From Halomicrobium urmianum (GTDB taxonomy: Archaea; Halobacteriota; Halobacteria; Halobacteriales; Haloarculaceae), in assembly GCF_020217425.1 (NCBI RefSeq), contig NZ_CP084090.1, forward strand, positions 744,001 through 808,000: a stretch of DNA of 64,000 nucleotides. Direction: 5' to 3'. Shown here piece by piece: positions 43,844-53,793 of this stretch (its first letter is position 1; the number at the start of each line of letters is the position of its first letter). The translations under genes were made by a program, and so were the position numbers. The notes beneath the pieces are model-generated. The model had not been told where the DNA came from. It did not search any database and saw only the letters and a program-made list of their open reading frames with translations.

Positions 43844-45081
43844 CACGCGACCGCCTCCTCGAAGGCGTCGAGGGCGTCGCGCGCCCCGACGGCGTAGACC
43901 TCCTCGCCGGCCTCGACGACGTCGTCGTCGCCGGGCGCGACGACCCAGCCGCCGGACTTCCGGACGGCGAAGGCGCCGACGCCGTAGGTCTCCCGCAGGG
44001 ACGCCTCGCCCAGTCGCTCGCCGGCGACGGGCGCGTTCGCTCCGACCGTCACCTTCCGGAAGCGAACGTCGGCGCGCCGCAGGAGGGAGACGAGCTCGTA
44101 CTCGCGACGAGTGCCGCGCGACTCGACGACCACCTTCGCCTGCGCCGCCCGGACGAGCGGCTGGGCGTCGGTCCGGTGGACGGCGGCAGTCAGTCGCCCC
44201 TCGCCGCCGTCGGTCGTGGGCGCCCGCACCGGCGCCGGGGGCTTCTCGGCCCCGTCGACGTCGGGGCCGTCGAGCGTCTCGGCGGGCTCGGCGTCGACCG
44301 GCTTCGCGGAGCCGTCGCCCGACCGGGCGCTGACGACGGTCCCCCGGACCTGCGCGTCCGCCGTGATGAGCGTCACCTCGTCGCCGCGGGCCAGCCCCGT
44401 CGGGAGGACGGCGTCGACGGAGACGGCGTGGCGGTCGTCCTCGATGCGCTTCGAGAGCCCGGAAAAGGGCGGCGCGGCGACGACGGTCGCGCGGCCGCGC
44501 TCGTCGACGGTCACGGACGCGTCGCCGAGGTCGTACTCCGTCAGCAACCGGTCGGCCAGCCGCTCCTCCAGCTCGGCGATGCGCAGGTCCGCGGGGAAGG
44601 GCCACTCGCTGCCGCGGATCTCCGCCCGCAGGTCCTCGGGCAGCGGCGGGTACCCCTCCATGTCGGCCACCTCTCCGACGACGCGGACGGTCGCCTCGCG
44701 CCGGCCGCCGACGAGGTCGATCACGTCCGTCGAGAGCGTCCGCGAGCGGAGCTTCTCTAGGGAGAGCCGCCGCGGGAACTCGGCGCCCATCTGGTCGCCC
44801 TTGCTGTGGGCGTACATCGACGCCATCGTGACGACGATGATCGCGGTGACGACCCGCTCGGCGTTGGGCGCCTGCGTGATCGACTTGTCCGCCAGCGCTA
44901 GCAGGCCGCCGTTGACCCCCGCCAGCGCGATGGCGAGGACGGCCATACCGAACCCGGGCAGCGTGACGTCGGTGAAGTACTTGAAGGCGAACGCCAGCCC
45001 CCAGGAGACCAGCGCCGGGATGATCCCGACGAGGAGACCGAGATAGATACCGAGGAGAATCTCGACCGGAAGGGAAGCCAT
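43843..45081 (-). CDS. Membrane protein with RCK_C (TrkA-C) domains, partner of the previous gene
   Basis: A 412-residue protein starting MASLPVEILLGIYLGLLVG, with three membrane helices (about 5-30, 40-60 and 70-92), a long soluble region with two RCK_C-like domains (about 190-270 and 320-410, ending VVEAGEEVYAVGARDAL) and a charged linker between them. It has the same build as the gene downstream and is likely a paralogue. Together they may form a regulated transporter or mechanosensor; no ion-pore signature is visible. Confidence 0.85.
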   Translation of the reverse strand: MASLPVEILLGIYLGLLVGIIPALVSWGLAFAFKYFTDVTLPGFGMAVLAIALAGVNGGLLALADKSITQAPNAERVVTAIIVVTMASMYAHSKGDQMGAEFPRRLSLEKLRSRTLSTDVIDLVGGRREATVRVVGEVADMEGYPPLPEDLRAEIRGSEWPFPADLRIAELEERLADRLLTEYDLGDASVTVDERGRATVVAAPPFSGLSKRIEDDRHAVSVDAVLPTGLARGDEVTLITADAQVRGTVVSARSGDGSAKPVDAEPAETLDGPDVDGAEKPPAPVRAPTTDGGEGRLTAAVHRTDAQPLVRAAQAKVVVESRGTRREYELVSLLRRADVRFRKVTVGANAPVAGERLGEASLRETYGVGAFAVRKSGGWVVAPGDDDVVEAGEEVYAVGARDALDAFEEAVA

Positions 45082-45134
45082 ACACCACGCCTTATGCTCC
45101 GGTAGTAAATCGCTTCCGGCAGTTCACGGTGGAC

Positions 45135-45433
45135 GGAGGTTGTCAGCTACCCACGAGTACACTCGTGGGCTTGTCGGTGGACTCCCACACTTCGCGCTCC
45201 CGCACGAAAGCCCCACGCTCCGTCCTTTCCAAGAAGGGGCTTTCTCAGGTGGCTTTCGGGCGGGAGTCGGAGCGGTGCGTTCATTATTCCCGACTTCGGG
45301 GCTGGCTGACGGACGGCCCGTCCCACCGACGGCTTCTGCGCCTGCGGGATATATAGATTATATTACACGAAGTCACTTCAAGTTTACGCGCTTCCTCCCA
45401 CCCCTAAAGGGGTGGGCTTCCGCGCTGTCCCGC
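45135..45433. mobile_element. Short palindrome-bounded non-coding element (element D) cutting into a MazF-like gene
   Basis: The 0.3 kb stretch starts with the perfect hairpin CCCACGAG-TACA-CTCGTGGG (45150-45169) and ends with CCCACCCC-TAAA-GGGGTGGG (45397-45416), the same 8-base-stem, 4-base-loop design as elements A and B but with different sequence. No gene is inside. Its right edge meets the place where the MazF/PemK-like gene starts abruptly, so it probably replaced that gene's 5' end. The remaining bases before 45135 hold only the promoter region of the RCK_C operon. Confidence 0.6.
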
Positions 45434-45434
45434 T

Positions 45435-45692
45435 GTGAGCGACGAGGCGCATCCGTTCGCAGGGGAACAGTACATTGCCGTTGGGATATCAACGAAGGAA
45501 TACGACGAATCGATACCGCTCACTGGTGCGATCGTGGAAGGAGCACTCGACCGCGAGTCGGTCGTCGCTCCGTGGGCAGTCGTGTCGCTGCGCGAAGCCA
45601 ACATCGAACGGGCAGTCGCTCGGGTCGAGGAGTCCGTCATCGACCTAGCGGTCCGTCGGATGACGAGCTTCGTTGGCGATAGAGACCAGTAG
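45435..45692 (+). pseudogene. 5'-truncated MazF/PemK-like toxin
   Basis: An 85-codon frame starting GTG. From SDEAHPFAGEQYIAV to TSFVG it aligns position by position with the toxin at 47982 (NTDQHPFHGDEYLAM to PEYVG), including the VAPWAVVSL block (VSPWTVVTL in the other). About 40 N-terminal residues, the first strands of the PemK/MazF fold with the GDVVWV motif, are missing, and element D lies in their place. No antitoxin is next to it. It is likely non-functional. Confidence 0.7.
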
Positions 45693-45779
45693 TACTCGCT
45701 GCCGACTGTAACGTGGCTCACCCGGCTGCCAACTGACGGAAGGAAAGAGCTATCCGAGAAGACGGACAGTCGCAACCCA

Positions 45780-46880
45780 ATGCAACTGATCGACGATTCC
45801 GGGAACCTCTTCGGACTCGTCAACGTGGTGGACGCGCTCGTCGTCCTGCTGGCGCTGGCGGTGGGGGTCGCCGGCGTCGCACTGGTGACCGCGGACGACG
45901 GCGCCGACGACGAGCCCCCTGCACCGGAGCTGGCGACGACGAACGTGACGCTCGACCTGGGGGCCCAGCCCGAGGCCGTCGCCGCGGCGATCGAGGCGGG
46001 CGACACCTACTCGCCCGGCGGGAACGCCGAGCTGACGGTCACCGACGTCCAGGTCGCGCCGCAGGACGGGGGTGCCCGGGTCTATGTCCGCGCCCAACTG
46101 CGCGGCGAAGCCCGGAACGACACCATCGCCTACGGGAACGTACCGCCGCGGTTAGGACGCTCACTGGATATCAAGACCGACAGCTACGCCGTCTCCGGGT
46201 CGATCCAGTCGATCGGCGGGGGCGACGAACTACCGACCCGGACCACGCCTGTCCTCCTGCAGACGACGGTTTCCGAGACGACGGCTGCGGAGATCGAACC
46301 CGGCCAGTCGATGACCGTCGCCGGCCGCGAGGTGGCGACCGTCGAGTCGGTGACGGCCTACGGTAGCGACGGGAACGATCGGCGCCGACTCGCGGTCGGC
46401 GTCGAACTGGCGACGATCGGTGCCGACCGACCGCAGTTCGGCGGCCGCACGGTCCGCGAGGGCGTGACGATCCCGGTAGAGACGGCCGACTACCGTCTGG
46501 CCGGGACCGTCGACCGCGTCGGTGCGACCGAGCCCCGCGGCGAGGCGACCACCCGCGAGGTGACGCTGGTCGTCGACCGCGCGTCGCCAGAACTGGCGGC
46601 CGCAATCGAGGAGGGTGACACAGAGCAGGTCGGCGATCAGACCGTCGCCGAGATCACCGGCGTCGAGCGGACGAACGCGACGATGGTGCTCACAAGCGAC
46701 GACGGGAACGTCTATCTCCGCGAGCACCCCGTCGACGAGGAGGTCACGATGACGGCGGAGCTGACTGTCCGGGAGACCGCGGACGGCGTGCGGTTCAAGG
46801 GCGCGGCGATCAGGCGCGGCAGCGTCGTCACGCTCAACCTGGGAGACCTGACGATCGAGGCGACGGTTCAGTCGCTATAG
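45780..46880 (+). CDS. DUF4330-like single-pass membrane protein
   Basis: A 366-residue protein starting MQLIDDSGNLFGLVNVVDALVVLLALAVGVAGVALV. One N-terminal membrane helix is preceded by the short LIDDSGNLFGLVNVVD motif of DUF4330-type proteins. Three beta-rich repeat-like extracellular units follow, each with a GQxMTVAGREVATVES-like or QVGDQTVAEITGVERTN pattern. The function is unknown. A TATA-like patch is not obvious in the 87-base gap before it. Confidence 0.8.
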   Translation: MQLIDDSGNLFGLVNVVDALVVLLALAVGVAGVALVTADDGADDEPPAPELATTNVTLDLGAQPEAVAAAIEAGDTYSPGGNAELTVTDVQVAPQDGGARVYVRAQLRGEARNDTIAYGNVPPRLGRSLDIKTDSYAVSGSIQSIGGGDELPTRTTPVLLQTTVSETTAAEIEPGQSMTVAGREVATVESVTAYGSDGNDRRRLAVGVELATIGADRPQFGGRTVREGVTIPVETADYRLAGTVDRVGATEPRGEATTREVTLVVDRASPELAAAIEEGDTEQVGDQTVAEITGVERTNATMVLTSDDGNVYLREHPVDEEVTMTAELTVRETADGVRFKGAAIRRGSVVTLNLGDLTIEATVQSL

Positions 46881-46889
46881 GGGCGGCAA

Positions 46890-47517
46890 CAGCATTCATT
46901 ACGGGAGTGCAAGGAGAAAGCCCCATGCTTCAGCGCGGGGATGAATCCGACAAACCCTCTATAACCGACATTATCAAGTAACCCGGCATCGTACCGTAGT
47001 CCAAGCCAATCGCGTAAAGTATCAATTGGAAGACTCGGGGTCGCTTCCCGCCGACACGGACGGTTCCACGCCCACCACTTCGGTTCACAACGAGGTGGGG
47101 AGTACGTGGTTGAGACTCGTTCGCCGTCCTCACAGAACCCGTAGCCCCGCTGGAATCGGGCGGTAACGCTCGTGTACGGGAGGGGGTGACGGCTTAACCA
47201 AAACACGCTCCATTCGCGGTTGCACTTCGCCACGATTCGGCGTGGCGGAGTACGGTCGATGGCACGGCCCGTGTCGCGCCCCTCGAAACGAGGGACGTGA
47301 ATCCCCGCGTTCGCACAGTCCGCGTGGACTGGGCGTGGGGAGCGCCACAAGCAGGGCGACTCGCTACGAGTCGGTGTCACCACGCGCTCACCGTCCTGAC
47401 GTGGAGTCGCACGAACCCGGTACTCCCTTCGTGGGAGGAAGTTGCCCTCGGGGGCTTGGGAACGGCCCGATGCCCCACGCGGGAATCCTCGCCCTTCAGG
47501 GCGGGGAGGATGTCAAT
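46890..47517. mobile_element. Palindrome-bounded non-coding element (element C)
   Basis: The left hairpin is CCCCATGC-TTCA-GCGCGGGG at 46921-46940 (imperfect) and the right hairpin is CCTCGCCC-TTCA-GGGCGGGG at 47487-47506, followed by GAGGATGTCA, the same terminus as elements A and B. Several further inverted repeats lie inside 47240-47460 (for example CAGTCCGCG/TGGACTG and CGACTCG/CGAGTCG), as in a structured RNA. The frames through it (one of 171 codons on the minus strand, 46868-47383) look non-coding. The 138 bases from 47518 to the antitoxin start hold only an open frame without start. Confidence 0.6.
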
Positions 47518-47655
47518 GGAGGTAGCGGTCGCCTCGGCTCGCCCATTCGGCAGTAAATTCGACCCGACTACCGCAAAAGAAATACTGGTTCACTACGTAC
47601 CGTTACAATAGTCATCTCGAAGGACGACTTCAAAAGGCTCCAGGACGCCGATGAC

Positions 47656-47985
47656 GTGACCGTGTACGAAGAGGGAACGAACCCACATACGGTCATCCAG
47701 TTCCTCGCGGACAACCAGGACAAGGCCTTTCGACCGAAGGAAATCGCCGAGGCCACGGACATTCCACCGTCGAGCGTTCGCGTGACGCTCGCCCGACTGA
47801 AAGAGAAGGGATTCGTCGAACATACCGACGGGTACTGGGCAGTCGACGAGTACGAACTCGGGACGCAACGAGCCGCCCTCGTTAGCCGTCAGTCGATCGA
47901 CTCGGACCGCTACGAGGGGTACGACCGCGACGAGGCGCTCGAACACGCCGAGTTCCCGCCGGACCGGCAGCCACGCGATCGATGA
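47656..47985 (+). CDS. Winged-helix antitoxin-like protein
   Basis: A 109-residue protein with a winged-helix domain (VIQFLADNQDKAFRPKEIAEATD, then SSVRVTLARLKEKGFVE). The GTG at 47656 is the only start codon available, but the frame is coding-like upstream to 47611 (VISKDDFKRLQDADD) with no ATG, GTG or TTG there. The original start may therefore have been lost or mutated after element C inserted nearby. It overlaps the toxin gene by 4 bases (ATGA), a classical antitoxin-toxin arrangement. Confidence 0.75.
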   Translation: MTVYEEGTNPHTVIQFLADNQDKAFRPKEIAEATDIPPSSVRVTLARLKEKGFVEHTDGYWAVDEYELGTQRAALVSRQSIDSDRYEGYDRDEALEHAEFPPDRQPRDR

Positions 47986-48356
47986 GCCGCGGACAGCTTC
48001 CAAACCGGATTCAGCGCGGTGATGTCGTCTGGGTCGAGGATCCGTTCGATTTCGAGAGGCGAGACGGCGATGAGGCAGAGGCCCACCCCTACGTCGTGAT
48101 CAACACGGATCAGCACCCGTTTCACGGCGACGAGTACCTCGCGATGCTCATCACGACGACAGAGCGCAGCGAAGCGATCGCGATTCCCGAGCGGCGGTGG
48201 GAGTTCGGCAAGTTTCCGGGAGAGTCGTTCGTCAGTCCGTGGACCGTCGTCACCCTGAAAGACGACGATCTGGCCGACTACCAGGGCGTTCTGAAAAGCG
48301 AGGTCGTCGACGAGACCGTCGAGCAGTTCCCGGAGTACGTCGGTCTGAAGGTGTGA
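47982..48356 (+). CDS. PemK/MazF-like toxin
   Basis: A 124-residue protein. The N-terminal strand IQRGDVVWVEDP and the HPYVVINTDQHPFHGDEYLAMLITT block match the PemK/MazF fold, an endoribonuclease that cuts mRNA. The C-terminal part (SFVSPWTVVTLKDDDLADYQG) is also conserved in the truncated copy at 45435. It is coupled to the winged-helix protein upstream, which should be its antitoxin and autorepressor. Confidence 0.8.
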   Translation: MSRGQLPNRIQRGDVVWVEDPFDFERRDGDEAEAHPYVVINTDQHPFHGDEYLAMLITTTERSEAIAIPERRWEFGKFPGESFVSPWTVVTLKDDDLADYQGVLKSEVVDETVEQFPEYVGLKV

Positions 48357-48405
48357 ACTCGCCGGCGAAGGGCGACAGCGTAATACGGAATCGATCGAGT
48401 TTTGC

Positions 48406-50195
<1,790 letters not shown>

Positions 50196-50196
<1 letters not shown>

Positions 50197-51389
50197 CAGC
50201 GCACCACCTCCGCTCCCTCGGCGATCTGTCCGCTGGCGTGGACCCCCGCGTGCAGCGTGACGGACGGACCGACCAGCGTGCCCGGCGAGAAGGAGACGTT
50301 CCCGCGGGCGGTCGCGCGGTCGGCGAGGACCGCGCCCAGTCGGCGGTCCTCGAACACCTGCGTGTTGACCTGGACGTCGGCCGGACCGCCGGGGACGACG
50401 GTGCCGGCGCCCAGATCCACGTCCTGGCCGGTCACCGTGTCGATCAGCGTCGACCCGGCGTCGACGCGCGTGTCCGCGTCGAGGACGCTGTTCTCGACGG
50501 TCGCGTTCGGGCCGACGGTGACGTTCCCGCCCAGCGCGGCGTCCGGGCCGACGACGGCGCCGGCCGCGACCTCGCAGTCGGGGCCGACGACGACGGGCGC
50601 CTGGAGGGTGGCGTCGTCGTGGACCCGGGCCGACTCGTCGACCCAGACCCCGTCCTCGCGCTCGGACTGGACGACGCGCCCGCGGGCCAGTACCTCGCGC
50701 GCCACGGCCAGCAGGTCCCAGGGGTAGGTCGCGTCGACCCACATACCCTCCGTGGTCACGCCGCGGACCTCGTCGCGCTCGACCAGCCGCGAGATGGTGT
50801 CCGTCAGTGCGAGCTCGCCCTCGGTCCGGGGCGTCGCCTCGATGGCGCCGAAGACGTCCTCCGGGAAGGCGTAGATGCCGCCGTTGATCATGCGGTACTC
50901 GTCGGAGTCGGGCTTCTCCACGATGGAGACGAGGGTACCGTCCCGGAGGTCGACCGCGCCGTACTGGCTGGCGTCGGGCCGTTCCAGCACCGCCAGCGCC
51001 GGCGTGGTCGGATCGGCTTCGAACCGGTCGGCGACCGCCGCGACCGAGTTGCCGTCGATGACCCGGTCCCCGTTGACCACGAGGACGGGCCCGTCGACCG
51101 CAGAGCGGGCCTGGAGGAGGGCGTGCCCGCTGCCGAGCTGTTTCTCCTGGGTGACGTACGTCAGCGTCACGTCGCGGTAGGTCGGACCGAAGTGGTCCTG
51201 CACGCGGTCGCGCTTGTACCCGACCACGACGACGATGCGGGAGACGCCGGCGTCGATCAGGGCGTCGAAGACGTACTCGAGGATGGGGCGGTTTGCCGCT
51301 GGCAGCATGGGTTTGGGACGATTGCGCGTCAGCGGGCGCAACCGCGTCCCCTCGCCGGCCGCCAACACCACTGCCGTGCTGACGCTCAT
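50196..51389 (-). CDS. GlmU-like sugar nucleotidyltransferase with hexapeptide repeats
   Basis: A 397-residue protein. The nucleotidyltransferase motif LAAGEGTRLRPLTRNRPKP lies at residues 9-27, with the substrate motif NGDRVIDG and the C-terminal half a left-handed beta helix of hexapeptide repeats (VVVGPDCEVAAGAVVGPD). It should form UDP-GlcNAc (and perhaps acetylate GlcN-1-P) or a related nucleotide sugar. Overlap with glmS supports the amino-sugar role. Confidence 0.88.
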
Positions 51390-51602
51390 ACCTCCAACTG
51401 ACCCAGGAGTCGCTTCAACATTGTGTTCATAGGAACCGTCAGCCGCCGACTAACGCTGACGGAGGTTGAGAAATGCGGACCCTTATCGGATATCAGTGAA
51501 CGATCGATCACCAGATTCCGGCTGCCGCCGTTCGTTGTACGCGGTCGCGACGTCGCGCTCCCGCTCGCTCTAACGAGGTCGCTCGTTTCACTCGCAACCT
51601 CG
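51390..51602. other. Non-coding gap between GlmU-like gene and cheF
   Basis: 213 bases without a gene. The part at 51530-51600 carries TCGCTCG/ACTCGC-type words like those in the gap at 52660-52860. The stretch 51436-51462 has an inverted repeat (CCGTCAGC...GCTGACGG) that may end transcription of one of the flanking genes. No RNA gene was recognised. Confidence 0.5.
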
Positions 51603-52463
51603 CTACCGCTCCCCGACGCTCTGTCCAGCGACGCTGCGGCCCTTCGAGGTCAACTGAACCTCGGTGCGCTCGCGGACCACGCTGATGGCGTCGAGTTCGA
51701 TCAGCCGGTCGAAGATCTCCTCGGTCCGGTCGACGTCGATCCCGACGAACTCGGGGACGTCGAACGGCGAGACGCCCGAGTGCAGCGCCATGATCACGCG
51801 CTGCTCCGTGTTCGAGAGGTCCAGGTCCGCCCGGTTGCGCTCGGCGCTCTCGGCCAGCATCACCTCCAGGACGGTCGCGTGGAACCCCTCGCCGGCGAGG
51901 TGCGTCTCGACGCTGACGCCGTCCTCGCTGTGTTCGACCTCGACGACGGTCCGTTCCGCGCCGCTGACGGTCCGCTCCTCGACCGCCAGACTGCCGATGT
52001 CGGCCCGTTCGACGGTCACCGCCTGCCCGTCGGCCAGGGCCAGCCGCAGCGCCCTGTCGGTCACCTTCACCCGCCCTTTCGTCCACTCGGTGTCCTGCAC
52101 GACGCCGCCCTCGATGGCCGGATGTCTGACGAAGATGACCGCCTCGTCCAGCGCCGCCCGGTAGAGGTCCGTCTCGAAACTGTCCTGATCCGCCGCGCTG
52201 ACCAGCAGGACGTCCTCGCCGACGTGGAAAGCGAGGTAGTCGGCCACGCTGGCGCTCTCCTGGTTGACGTCGAAGCGGTCGGCGATGCGGTCGATCCCCG
52301 ACAGCGGGATCTGGCGCTTCTCGTCGGCGATCAGCGCGATCCGCTGGTTCGTCAGGACGACCCTACAGTCCCGCCAGTCGGCATCGGTCAACCGCTGGCC
52401 GCCCTGCACCGCCAGCAGGTACTGGCCCCGCGTGTCCGCGATCTTCCGCTCGGTGTCGCTCAT
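51603..52463 (-). CDS. cheF: CheF family taxis protein (paralogue 1)
   Basis: A 286-residue protein starting MSDTERKIADTRGQYLLAVQGG. In haloarchaea CheF links the chemotaxis proteins CheY, CheD and CheC2 to the archaellum motor. It shares the full-length architecture of the second copy at 52865, including the block AVIFVRHPAIEGGVVQDTEWTKGR and the winged-helix-like end (TEQRVIMALHSGVSPFDVPEFVGI). The start at 52463 is the first ATG of the conserved region; a TATA-like AATATACC lies at 52503-52510. No other che or arl gene is in the window. Confidence 0.88.
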   Translation of the reverse strand: MSDTERKIADTRGQYLLAVQGGQRLTDADWRDCRVVLTNQRIALIADEKRQIPLSGIDRIADRFDVNQESASVADYLAFHVGEDVLLVSAADQDSFETDLYRAALDEAVIFVRHPAIEGGVVQDTEWTKGRVKVTDRALRLALADGQAVTVERADIGSLAVEERTVSGAERTVVEVEHSEDGVSVETHLAGEGFHATVLEVMLAESAERNRADLDLSNTEQRVIMALHSGVSPFDVPEFVGIDVDRTEEIFDRLIELDAISVVRERTEVQLTSKGRSVAGQSVGER

Positions 52464-52864
52464 GCTGACCCCCGGAGTGTGGAGTGGTTTCCCGCTCCCC
52501 GGAATATACCTTCCGCCCCAGTTTTTGGGAGCGAGAATTGGCCCCACTTCCGACAGATGGCGGTGCCGTGTGACCGCGTAGGCACCTCTTAACGGACGCC
52601 GCTGCTGGATCCGGTCGCACGTTACGTTGGTAACTGGCTACTCGCGAGGTGTCGCCGCCCGCGTGTCGTTCGCTCCGCTCACGACCTCGCGCCTTTTCTG
52701 CGGTCGCTCATTTCATTCGCGGTCTCGCTACCTCACGGGTCGCTATGCTCCCCCGTTCGGTTTCTCCGAGGGCCCTCCCTTCGGTCGGCCTCCCTGCTCG
52801 CGTGTCGCCTCACTTCGTTCGGCTCCCGCTCGCTTCGAAGTCGCTCCCCGCAGTCGCGACTTCG
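52464..52864. other. 400-base gap between the cheF genes
   Basis: No gene is seen. Bases 52464-52520 hold the promoter of the first cheF. From about 52640 to 52860 the strand is rich in CGCTC, TCGCT and TTCGTTC words with short direct and inverted repeats, the kind of sequence often found after haloarchaeal genes. No RNA gene was recognised. Confidence 0.5.
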
Positions 52865-53725
52865 CTATTCCTCGTTCATCGCTTCGCTCGCCATGTTCCG
52901 GCCCTGGGCGTTCAGCGTCACCTCGGTCCGGGTGCGAACTTCGTCGACGGCACCGACCTCGAGCAGTTTCCGATAGATCTCCTCGACCTCGTCGACGGGG
53001 ATGCCGACGAAGTCGGACATCTCGAAGGGGGAGACGCCGGAGTACAGCGCCATCAACACCTGACTCTCCGTCTCGGAGAGCTCGTAGTCGCCCCCGCGGT
53101 CCTCGACGACGCGGTCCAGCAGCATCTCCAGCGCCGCGGTGTGGCGGTCCAGCCCGGAGAAGTGCGTCTCGACGCTGCGGTCGTCGGCGTCGGTGTGCTC
53201 GACCTCCAGGACGGTGCGGACCGCGTCCATCACCGATCGCTGCCCGGTCTCGACGGTCCCGACGTCGTCGACGGCGAACCGGGTCGACTCGCCGCCGGAG
53301 AACGCCAGCGCGACGTCGCCGTCGTCCAGTCGGAAGCGGGCCTTGCGCCACCCGGTCTCGTCCTGGACGACGCCGCCGACGACCGCCGGATGCCTGACGA
53401 GGATGACCTCGCCGTGCAGCGCCGCGCGGCAGTACTCACGCGCGAAGTCGTCGACGTCGGCGTCGACCGCGACGACGGCGTCGCCGACCCGCAGCGGCGT
53501 CGCGCCGGCGACGTCGACCCCGTTCGGCAGGTCCCCGTCGTCGACGAGCACGACGTTCGAGTGCGGGATGGCCTGCTTGCCGCCGTCGGTGGCGAGCACG
53601 AGACGTGCGTCGGTCACCACGACGCGACAGGAGCGCCAGCGCGGCTCGGCCACGGGCTCGCCGTCCCGCACGGCGTACCGGAAGTCGCCGGCGGCGTCCA
53701 CCAGGGTCCGTTCGTCGCCGCTCAT
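52865..53725 (-). CDS. cheF: CheF family taxis protein (paralogue 2)
   Basis: A 286-residue protein starting MSGDERTLVDAAGDFRYAV, the same length as the copy at 51603. Shared blocks include VILVRHPAVVGGVVQDETGWRKAR and the C-terminal region ESQVLMALYSGVSPFEMSDFVGI. The pairing of two CheF proteins is known from Halobacterium (CheF1 and CheF2), where both contact the archaellum switch. Here the N-terminal half has diverged more than the C-terminal half. Confidence 0.88.
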   Translation of the reverse strand: MSGDERTLVDAAGDFRYAVRDGEPVAEPRWRSCRVVVTDARLVLATDGGKQAIPHSNVVLVDDGDLPNGVDVAGATPLRVGDAVVAVDADVDDFAREYCRAALHGEVILVRHPAVVGGVVQDETGWRKARFRLDDGDVALAFSGGESTRFAVDDVGTVETGQRSVMDAVRTVLEVEHTDADDRSVETHFSGLDRHTAALEMLLDRVVEDRGGDYELSETESQVLMALYSGVSPFEMSDFVGIPVDEVEEIYRKLLEVGAVDEVRTRTEVTLNAQGRNMASEAMNEE

Positions 53726-53793
53726 GGCGCGTGGTACGTCAGTGATTGGCGGTTCCCGGTAAATAAGTTCTCACCGGCCGCGGGTAGCGGCGT

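Noticed and set aside
43846-45088. Upstream extension of the RCK_C protein at 41855 to base 45088 (1077 codons)
   Set aside because: The extra part is an Arg-rich shadow of the partner gene at 43843-45081; the true start is ATG 43843, which overlaps the partner's stop codon.
46868-47383. 171-codon minus-strand frame inside element C
   Set aside because: Composition is unlike haloarchaeal proteins (many Cys, Trp, Arg, few Asp/Glu), it spans the left hairpin and has no recognisable domain. It is best seen as a chance frame in a non-coding element.
52640-52860. Repeat-rich sequence between the cheF genes as a CRISPR array
   Set aside because: The repeated words are short, irregular and not spaced by unique segments of equal length.
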